Positions 56,890 to 64,000 of a stretch of DNA of 64,000 nt are shown piece by piece. This DNA comes from Limimaricola sp964022235 (GTDB taxonomy: Bacteria > Pseudomonadota > Alphaproteobacteria > Rhodobacterales > Rhodobacteraceae). Position 1 is the stretch's first letter. The number at the start of each line of letters is the position of its first letter. The notes beneath the pieces are model-generated. The model was not told where the DNA came from and did not search any database. It saw nothing but the letters and a program-made list of their open reading frames with translations. A program made the position numbers and the translations under genes. The stretch is taken from assembly GCF_964022235.1 (NCBI RefSeq), contig NZ_CAXHZL010000003.1:186001-250000 (forward strand), in the 5' to 3' direction.

Positions 56890-58680
56890 ATGAAACGACT
56901 GCTTGCAGCCCTGCTCGCCACCGGCTTTTTCTCTGGCGCAGGATGGGCGCAGGAGGGCGGCGTCTGGCTGCAGGTCGAAGCCCTGCCAACGCTGAGCCGG
57001 GCAGAGACCCGGGCGCGCGCCTATGCGGGGCGCTTCGAGGCGGTCTCGGGCTATGCGCTGGGCACCGGCTGGTACGGTATCGCCCTTGGCCCCTACGATC
57101 CCGCCGAGGCGCGGCGGCTCTTGGGCGAGTTGAAGGCGGCGGGCGCGATTCCGGGCGATGCCTTCGTGGCCGACGGCGCGCAGTACCGCTCCCGCTTCTG
57201 GCCGGTGGGCGCGCGGGGCGATGCCCCGGGCGTCGCAAGGGCACTGACCGCGCCGACGGCGACGTCGACTGAGGCACCTGCCGCAGACACCGCGCCGGAC
57301 GCCCCTGCCACCGACACCCCCGACGCCACCGATACCCCTGCCGCTGAGGCCCCGCGTGAAACGCTGGCCGAGGCGCGCGCCTCGGAGCGCGCGCTCGACG
57401 GCACCGAACGCGAAAGGCTGCAAATCGCGCTGCGCTGGGCCGGGGTCTATGATGCGGGCATCGATGGGGCCTTTGGCGCGGGCACCCGCAGCGCCATGGC
57501 CGATTGGCAGCGGCAGAACGGCTACGAGGACACAGGCGTGCTTACCTCGACGCAGCGCGCGGCGCTGCTCGGGGCCTATGACGCGGTGCTCGACGGGCTG
57601 GGCCTTGCCGCGGTGACCGACGATCAGGCCGGGATCGAAATCGTGATGCCGACGGCGCTCGTTGCGCGCAGCGAAGCGCAACCGCCCTTCGTGCCCTACG
57701 AGGCCAGCGGCGATGAGGCGGTGCGGGTTCTGCTGATCTCCCAGCCCGGCGACACGAAGCGCCTCGCCGGGCTCTACGAGATTCTTCAGACGCTCGAGGT
57801 GGTGCCGCCGGAGGGCGCGCGCGGGCTAGATGCGCGCAGCTTCGTGATCGAGGGGGCGGACGACAACCGCGTCACTCATGTCGAGGCGGCGCTGATCGAA
57901 GGCGCGATCAAGGGTTTCGCTCTGGTCTGGCCCGCGAATGACGAGAGCCGCCGCACGCGGGTGCTGTCGGAGATGACGGCGAGTTTCAAGGCGCTGCCGG
58001 GTGTGCTTGAGCGCGGCCAGGTGCCCGCTGACGAAGAACAGTCCATTGATCTCGTCTCGGGGCTGCAGATCCGCGCGCCGCTGCGCGAACGCGCGGGCGT
58101 GTTCGTAGATGCGAGCGGCACCGTCGCCACCGCCGCCGAGGCCGTCGCTGGCTGCGGCGACGTGGCGATCGACGGTCAGCTCGGCGCGACGCTCTTGATG
58201 GAGGACGCCGCCTCGGGCCTCGCGCTGCTGCGGCCCGCTACCCCGCTGGCCCCGCGCGGCGTCGCGACGTTCCAGACCGGCGTTCCGCGCATCGGCGACA
58301 AGGTGGCCGTGGCGGGCTTTCCCTACGGAGCCGCGCTGTCGGTGGCGGCGACGACCTTCGGTCGTCTGGCCGATATCCGCGGCCTTGGCGGCGAGGAGGA
58401 TCTCAAGCGGCTCGAGCTGAACGCGCAGCCCGGCGACGCAGGCGGGCCGGTGCTCGACATGGGCGGCGCGGTGCTGGGGCTACTACTGCCCGGCGACCGC
58501 GAAGCCGGTCGGGTGCTGCCGTCGGGCGTTGCTCTGGCGCTCGAGAGCGACACGGTGCTCGCCGCTCTCGATGCCGTGGGCGTCGAGGGCAAGCGCACCG
58601 AGGCGCGCCTCGACGAGACGGTCCAGACGGTGGCCCGGCGCGCGGGCGAGATGACGGCGCTGGTGAGCTGCTGGGAGTGA
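56890..58680 (+). CDS. Trypsin-fold protein without catalytic triad, with SPOR-like and peptidoglycan-binding parts
   Basis: 596 aa, exported (signal peptide KRLLAALLATGFFSGAGWAQ). Residues ~20-95 are SPOR-like (GVWLQVEALPTLSRAETRAR, GTGWYGIALGPYDPAEARRL); a Thr/Pro/Asp-rich linker follows; ~170-235 is a peptidoglycan-binding domain (RWAGVYDAGIDGAFGAGTRS, AMADWQRQNGYEDTGVL). The C-terminal ~400-580 resembles a trypsin-like fold (GVFVDASGTVATAAEAVAGC, GDKVAVAGFPYG), but the Ser site reads QPGDAGGPVLD (Ala517) and the usual His site holds Glu417; the Asp region reads AASGLALL. So it is probably a binding protein, not a protease. ATG 56890 fits the signal peptide. Confidence 0.85.
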   Translation: MKRLLAALLATGFFSGAGWAQEGGVWLQVEALPTLSRAETRARAYAGRFEAVSGYALGTGWYGIALGPYDPAEARRLLGELKAAGAIPGDAFVADGAQYRSRFWPVGARGDAPGVARALTAPTATSTEAPAADTAPDAPATDTPDATDTPAAEAPRETLAEARASERALDGTERERLQIALRWAGVYDAGIDGAFGAGTRSAMADWQRQNGYEDTGVLTSTQRAALLGAYDAVLDGLGLAAVTDDQAGIEIVMPTALVARSEAQPPFVPYEASGDEAVRVLLISQPGDTKRLAGLYEILQTLEVVPPEGARGLDARSFVIEGADDNRVTHVEAALIEGAIKGFALVWPANDESRRTRVLSEMTASFKALPGVLERGQVPADEEQSIDLVSGLQIRAPLRERAGVFVDASGTVATAAEAVAGCGDVAIDGQLGATLLMEDAASGLALLRPATPLAPRGVATFQTGVPRIGDKVAVAGFPYGAALSVAATTFGRLADIRGLGGEEDLKRLELNAQPGDAGGPVLDMGGAVLGLLLPGDREAGRVLPSGVALALESDTVLAALDAVGVEGKRTEARLDETVQTVARRAGEMTALVSCWE

Positions 58681-58683
58681 GAC

Positions 58684-60279
58684 TCAGACCAGATCCGGCG
58701 TGAGCCGGATCAGCGTCGGGCCATTTGCGGCGAAAGCGCGCTCCAGCGCCGGGGCTATCGCGTCGAGGCTATCTGGCGTCTCGGCCTCCGCCCCCCAAGC
58801 ACGGGCCAGCGCGCAGAAATCGGGGTTGCGTTGATGCACCGCCTGCGGCGCGATCTGCGCCGAGCGCATGCTGGCCTCGATCTCGCCCAGTCGATCATTG
58901 TCCCACACGATGAGCGGCAGCGGCAGGCCCAGCTCGACCGCGGTGCCTAGCTCCTGGATCGTGTACTGCACGCCGTAATCCCCAGCGAGCGCCACCACCG
59001 GCACATCGGGCCGCCCCACCGCCGCGCCGATCGCTGCGGGCAGCGCATAGCCCAGCGTGCCGAACCCCGACGGATGATGCCACAGCCCCGGGGCGGGCGC
59101 GGGCCAAGCCTCGACTGCCGCATAGGCGATCTGGGTCATGTCCGAGAACACCATCGCCTCGGGCGGCAACGCCTCACGCAGCGCGTCGATCACCGCCAGA
59201 AGGCCCGGCCTTTCGGCGTCGATCTCGGCGAACCAGCGCCGGCGCGCGGCGTCGATCCGGTCGGGCTGCCAGTCCGAGGCGGCCGACCCCGGCCCCAGCG
59301 CCGCGACGATCATCGCCAGTCCCGCCGCCGCATCACCGGCGAGCCGAAGCTCGGATCGGGCGTCGGCGGCGAGAATTGCGGGATCGATGTCGAGCCGGAT
59401 CACCCGCGCGTGGTCATCGAAACCGGGCATCTCGCGCCAGAAATCCGTCTCGGACAGCGCGCAGCCCGCCACCAGCACCACGTCGGCACGGGCAATTTCA
59501 CGGGCGCTGTCGGGTCGCGCGAGAAAGCTGCCATAATGCAGCGGGTCCCCCGGCGCGATGACGCCCCGACCAGCGGTGGTCACGAAGCTCGCGGCCCCCA
59601 GCCTCGCGGCCAGAGCACGCGCCTCCGGCGCGGCCCCCGTGGTGCCGCCGCCAAGGATCAGCAGCGGTCGACGCGCTTCGGCCAGAAGCCGCGCGGCGCG
59701 GGTGACGAGGCCGGGGTTCGGGGCGCTGGGCGGCTGCGGCCGCACCGCAGGCGGTGCCGCGAGGGCCGGAGCCTCGAGCAGCGGGATCGGGACCTGCATA
59801 TGCGCGGGCCGCGGGCGGCGCTCGGCAAACCCCGCGAAGGCGCGATCGAGCAGCGCGTAGGCATGATCGGCGTCGCGCGCCTCCTCGGACCACGCGGTGA
59901 CGGTGGCGGCGGCGCCGCGCTGGTCGCGCATCTCGTGCAACCGATGGTCGGGCGGGCCGCCTCCCGGCAGACAGGATGAGATCGCCAGAACCGCGACACT
60001 GTCGGACCAGCTCTGGCCCAGCGGCGTCATCAGGTTGCACAATCCTGGTCCCGAGATCACGCAGGCCACGCCGGGCCGCCCGGTCGCGCGCGCGTACCCG
60101 TCGGCCATGAAACCCGCGCCCTGCTCGTGCCGTGCCAACACATGCTGCAACCCCGCGTCGTGAAGACCGCGGTAGATCTCCTGATTGTGGACACCGGGGA
60201 TGCCGAACACCACCTCGACACCGCGCGTAGCCAGCGCTTGGGCCAGCTGCACTCCGAGGGGGCGACGGGGTTCCTGCAT
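58684..60279 (-). CDS. Thiamine-diphosphate enzyme (5-guanidino-2-oxopentanoate decarboxylase-like)
   Basis: 531 aa of the acetolactate synthase / benzoylformate decarboxylase superfamily. N-terminal ThDP domain: GVEVVFGIPGVHNQEIYRGL, catalytic Glu in ARHEQGAGFMADGYAR, CVISGPGLCNLMTPLGQSWS; ThDP-binding part: ALAGDYGVQYTIQELGTAVE, then VWDNDRLGEIE. The GVH-x-x-E-(I/L)-YRGL pattern favours the arginine transaminase pathway decarboxylase (AruI-like) over IlvB; other 2-oxo acids remain possible. The frame is open far upstream through trkH, but ATG 60279 with GGAG is the sensible start, overlapping the trkH stop by one base. Convergent with the previous gene, 3 bases apart. Confidence 0.85.
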   Translation of the reverse strand: MQEPRRPLGVQLAQALATRGVEVVFGIPGVHNQEIYRGLHDAGLQHVLARHEQGAGFMADGYARATGRPGVACVISGPGLCNLMTPLGQSWSDSVAVLAISSCLPGGGPPDHRLHEMRDQRGAAATVTAWSEEARDADHAYALLDRAFAGFAERRPRPAHMQVPIPLLEAPALAAPPAVRPQPPSAPNPGLVTRAARLLAEARRPLLILGGGTTGAAPEARALAARLGAASFVTTAGRGVIAPGDPLHYGSFLARPDSAREIARADVVLVAGCALSETDFWREMPGFDDHARVIRLDIDPAILAADARSELRLAGDAAAGLAMIVAALGPGSAASDWQPDRIDAARRRWFAEIDAERPGLLAVIDALREALPPEAMVFSDMTQIAYAAVEAWPAPAPGLWHHPSGFGTLGYALPAAIGAAVGRPDVPVVALAGDYGVQYTIQELGTAVELGLPLPLIVWDNDRLGEIEASMRSAQIAPQAVHQRNPDFCALARAWGAEAETPDSLDAIAPALERAFAANGPTLIRLTPDLV

Positions 60280-61727
60280 CACGATCTCCAGAATTCGCGG
60301 GTGACGACCACCAGCACCACCAGCAGCTCGAGCCGCCCGATGAACATGCCGATGATCAGGATCCATTTCGAGACTTCGGGCAGTGGCTGAAAGTTTCCGG
60401 CCGGGCCGATGATCGGGCCGAGGCCGGGGCCGATGTTGGCCAGCGCCGTCGCGGCGCCCGAGACACTGGTGATGAAGTCGAGCCCGGTCAGCGACAACAG
60501 CACCGAGGTGATGCCGATCGAGACGATGAACACGACGAAGAAGGACATCACCGACGACAGCACGTCGGGCGGCACCGGGCGGCCATCGTAGCGCGGGGTG
60601 AAGACCCCGTGCGGCTGGTGGATCTTGCGGATCTGCGCCGCGATCGAGGCGAACAGGATCTGGTAGCGGAAGATCTTGACCGAGCAGGCTGTCGAGCCCG
60701 CGCAGCCGCCGATCAAGCCGATGAAGAAGAACATCGCTACTGGGAACGGGCCCCAGGTCATGTAGTCGGCGCTGGCATAGCCCGTGCCCGACATGATCGA
60801 CACCACGTTGAACAGCGATTCGCGAAACGCGATCTCGGTGAAGCCATGGGTGTAATTGGCCAAGGACAGCGAGATCAGCACCACGCAAACCATGATCGTC
60901 AGGAAGAAGTCGCGCACCTGCGTGTCGCGCAGCAGGGGCCGCGCTTGCCCTGCGGCGAGTTGCACGTAGCGCACGAAAGGCAGTGCCGAGAGAAACATGA
61001 AGACGGTGCCGACGTAATGCGCGCCTGCGCCATAGGCTCCAAAGGAGGCGTCGGTGGTGGCGAAGCCGCCAGTCGAAATCGTCGTCATCGCGTGCACCAC
61101 CGCATCGAACGGCTCCATGCCGGTGGTGATGTAGGCGAGAATGCACGCCAACGTCAGACCGACATAAATCACCGAGATACCGCTCGCGATCTCGGCGGCG
61201 CGGGGCAGGATCTTGCCCATCGTCTCAAAGGCCTCGGAGCGGAACACCTGCATGCCGCCGACCTTGAGTTCGGGCAGGAACACCATGGCAACGACGATGA
61301 TGCCGATGCCGCCCAGCCATTGCAGGATGCCGCGCCATAGGAGCAATCCGCGCGGCAGCTCCTCGAGGCCGGTGAGCACGGTGGCCCCGGTGGTGGTGAT
61401 CCCGGACATCGCCTCGAACACCGCGTCGGTCAGGCCACTGTCGGTGGCGCCAAGGATGAAGGGCAGCGCCCCGAAGGCGGGCAGCGCGATCCAGACGGTC
61501 GAGGTGAGCAGGAAGGTCTGGCGCAGCGTCAACTTGGGCTTCACGCCGTTGTGGCACGACAGCGCCATCAAGATCCCGGTGAGCAGCGTCAGCACGGCGC
61601 TTTCGAGAAACACCGGCCAATGGCCGTTGCGCGCCCCGAGGTCGGCCAGCATCGGACCCAGCATGGTCAGACCCAGCACCGACAGCAAGAGGCCGTTCAC
61701 ATATCCGACGGGGCGCAGGTCGATCAT
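60279..61727 (-). CDS. Potassium uptake protein TrkH
   Basis: 482 aa membrane protein with the four M1-P-M2 repeats of Trk/Ktr channels. Pore loops: AMSGITTTGATVLTG, AMTTISTGGFATTD, VVSIMSGTGYASADY and the C-terminal GAATALANIGPGLGP. Other segments: LQWLGGIGIIVVAMVFLPEL and LIGGCAGSTACSVKIFRYQI. TrkH moves K+ with cytoplasmic TrkA; trkA is not nearby. ATG 61727 gives a proper N-terminus; the frame opens up to 61775 without a good start. Coupled to the downstream decarboxylase gene by TGATG. Confidence 0.93.
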   Translation of the reverse strand: MIDLRPVGYVNGLLLSVLGLTMLGPMLADLGARNGHWPVFLESAVLTLLTGILMALSCHNGVKPKLTLRQTFLLTSTVWIALPAFGALPFILGATDSGLTDAVFEAMSGITTTGATVLTGLEELPRGLLLWRGILQWLGGIGIIVVAMVFLPELKVGGMQVFRSEAFETMGKILPRAAEIASGISVIYVGLTLACILAYITTGMEPFDAVVHAMTTISTGGFATTDASFGAYGAGAHYVGTVFMFLSALPFVRYVQLAAGQARPLLRDTQVRDFFLTIMVCVVLISLSLANYTHGFTEIAFRESLFNVVSIMSGTGYASADYMTWGPFPVAMFFFIGLIGGCAGSTACSVKIFRYQILFASIAAQIRKIHQPHGVFTPRYDGRPVPPDVLSSVMSFFVVFIVSIGITSVLLSLTGLDFITSVSGAATALANIGPGLGPIIGPAGNFQPLPEVSKWILIIGMFIGRLELLVVLVVVTREFWRS

Positions 61728-61777
61728 GTGGGAGCGTTGGCGTAGCCCTCTCGCCCTGTCAAGCGAGCCGGGCACGC

Positions 61778-61815
61778 GGTCCCCGGGCGTGGCTCTGGAG
61801 CCGCGCCCGGGGACC
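61778..61815 (-). terminator. Very long, near-perfect inverted repeat between folE2 and trkH
   Basis: GGTCCCCGGGCG/CGCCCGGGGACC, continued inside by GGCTC-TG-GAGCC with one T-G step, so 17 paired bases around a 2-base loop. It starts 5 bases past the folE2 stop on the minus strand; no T-run. Probably a factor-independent stop or mRNA end. Confidence 0.6.
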
Positions 61816-61820
61816 TCTGA

Positions 61821-62939
<1,119 letters not shown>

Positions 62940-63019
62940 GAGGGAAGTCCTCCGGTCGGGTCGACCCCCACCATATAGGAGGTCTGCGAGTGATGTTCAG
63001 GCCCGCTGCGATCTGCCCG

Positions 63020-63035
63020 GTTCGGTTCGCCGAAC
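63020..63035 (-). terminator. Small hairpin directly after metZ
   Basis: GTTCGG/CCGAAC with a TTCG loop (stable tetraloop) begins at the base after the metZ stop codon. No T-run; may mark the mRNA end. Confidence 0.4.
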
Positions 63036-64000
63036 TCAGATGGCTGCGATGGCGTGTCTCAGATCCTCGATCAGATCCTCGGCATCCTCGAGCCCGACAG
63101 ACAACCGGATCAGGCCCGGCGTGATTCCAAGTGCCGCTTTTTGAGGCTCCGGCAGTCTTTGATGAGTGGTCGACGCCGGATGCGTCGCGATTGACTTGGC
63201 ATCCCCAAGGTTGTTCGAAATGATCACGATGTCGAGAGAATTCAGAAGCTTGAACGCAGCTTCTCGCGATCCTGCGTCAAAAACGACGATAGTGCCGCCC
63301 GCGCCCATCTGCTTAAGGGCGAGTTCATGCTGCGGATGAGCGGGCAATCCAGGGTAGATTACCTTCGCGAGTTTGCTCTCCTGAGACAGCGCCTGCGCAA
63401 CGCGCTCGGCGCTCTCGGTCTGTGCCCTCACCCGAAGATCGATGGTTTCCAGACCCTTGAGCATCAGCCAGGCGCTGAATGGCGAAAGCGAACCGCCGGT
63501 GTGTTTCATGTAGGGCTCGACCACACCGCGGATATGCTCCTCGGTGCCGAGGATCACGCCGCCCAGTGCCCGGCCTTGTCCGTCGATGTGCTTGGTGGCC
63601 GAATAGACCACGATGTCGGCCCCTTGCGCGATCGCATCCGAATAGACCGGCGTGGCAAAGACGTTGTCGCAGACCACCTTGGCGCCAACCGCATGGGCAA
63701 GTTCGGACACAGACACGATGTCGACGACTTCGAGCGCGGGGTTCGAGACGCTTTCGAAGAACACCGCCACCGTATCGGGCCGGAGCGCCGCGCGCCACTC
63801 GTCGAGGTTCTTGCCATCCACAAAGGTTACCTCGACGCCGTAGCGCGGCAGGATTTCCTCGAGGATATAAAGACACGAGCCGAACAGCGCGCGGCTCGAC
63901 ACCACATGGTCGCCTGCCTTGAGCATTGAGGTCAGCGCGCCGTTGACGGCAGCCATGCCCGAGGCGCAGGCGAATGCGGCTTCGGCCCCTTCGAGCGCGG
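63036..64000 (-). CDS. metZ: O-succinylhomoserine sulfhydrylase, partial (start lies beyond position 64000)
   Basis: About 320 residues of a Cys/Met-metabolism PLP enzyme; the N-terminus is cut by the window end. Visible: GAEAAFACASGMAAVNGALT, FGSCLYILEEILPRYGVEVT, VFFESVSNPALEVVDI, VVCDNVFATPVYSDAI, the PLP lysine in VYSATKHIDGQGRALGGVIL, GGSLSPFSAWLMLKGLETID, and C-terminal SNNLGDAKSIATHPASTTHQ, RLSVGLEDAEDLIEDL. The TKHIDGQGR pattern is characteristic of MetZ, which makes homocysteine from O-succinyl- or O-acetylhomoserine and sulfide. A cystathionine lyase/synthase is less likely. Confidence 0.93.
   Translation of the reverse strand, partial: ALEGAEAAFACASGMAAVNGALTSMLKAGDHVVSSRALFGSCLYILEEILPRYGVEVTFVDGKNLDEWRAALRPDTVAVFFESVSNPALEVVDIVSVSELAHAVGAKVVCDNVFATPVYSDAIAQGADIVVYSATKHIDGQGRALGGVILGTEEHIRGVVEPYMKHTGGSLSPFSAWLMLKGLETIDLRVRAQTESAERVAQALSQESKLAKVIYPGLPAHPQHELALKQMGAGGTIVVFDAGSREAAFKLLNSLDIVIISNNLGDAKSIATHPASTTHQRLPEPQKAALGITPGLIRLSVGLEDAEDLIEDLRHAIAAI

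Noticed and set aside
60280..61146. Upstream extension of the ThDP enzyme to an 820-residue protein
   Set aside because: The extra part lies within trkH in another frame and has no family features; ATG 60279 with a Shine-Dalgarno is sufficient.

Overview
The window is one GC-rich stretch of an alphaproteobacterial chromosome, most likely Rhodobacterales (Rhodobacteraceae/Roseobacter group). This is inferred from the protein types seen together: a DUF6446-like protein between glyQ and glyS, a VPLPA-CTERM protein, DUF1127, DUF2244, DUF3008 and DUF1489 proteins, an aa3-type ctaD, folE2, and paired Lrp regulators beside ilvC. There are two tRNA genes (Ser-UGA and Leu-GAG), no rRNA and no CRISPR array.

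Layout. 1-2636 (minus): a KaiC-like double ATPase followed by a PAS histidine kinase cut by the window edge. 2750-5462: an alpha-glucosidase divergent from its LacI-type regulator. 5707-5916: a DUF1127 protein. 6049-9841 (minus): a compact stressosome-type operon, rsbR-rsbS-rsbT, then a fused RsbT-like/PP2C phosphatase, then a histidine kinase with an extra N-terminal RsbW/T-like ATPase domain. 9940-11136: a helix-turn-helix protein of unknown role. 11578-12651: a glycosyltransferase-like gene of atypical composition.

About 12723-19585 is a small decayed genomic island. It is bounded by a 22-bp imperfect repeat, whose right copy is the 3' end of tRNA-Ser. It holds an integrase broken by two stops and a frameshift, a truncated DUF1489 gene, an AlpA-type regulator, a run of short overlapping island genes, structured leader sequences, a duplicated zinc-binding gene whose second copy is dead, and a VPLPA-CTERM surface protein between two copies of a 150-bp repeat.

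19866-26381 (plus): cell-wall and replication housekeeping genes (SPOR lipoprotein, D-Ala-D-Ala carboxypeptidase, tmk, holB, tatD, an MBL-fold hydrolase, an AEC transporter). 26457-31315 (minus): a polyamine-type ABC importer. 31775-39901: tRNA-Leu, lipB, ctaD, small conserved genes, yqeY divergent from carA, an XagB-like glycosyltransferase and a GntR regulator. 40004-46396: a HAD nucleotidase, a UbiH-type hydroxylase, two Lrp regulators divergent from ilvC, a Ser/Thr-rich protein behind a hairpin that hides its ribosome binding site, and an EamA exporter. 46399-49618 (minus): folB-folP-glmM. 49686-56711 (minus): a SleB-type hydrolase and glyQ-DUF6446-glyS followed by a divergent PPDK-like protein. 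56890-58680: a protein with a trypsin-like fold that has lost its catalytic residues. 58684-64000 (minus): a ThDP decarboxylase, trkH, folE2 and metZ (cut by the window end).

The parts most worth follow-up are the stressosome/phosphatase/kinase operon, the tRNA-Ser island with its tandem hairpins and duplications, and the hairpin over the Shine-Dalgarno at 44133-44156. Start codons were chosen by reading upstream ribosome binding sites and overlaps; all family calls rest on motif recognition without database searches.
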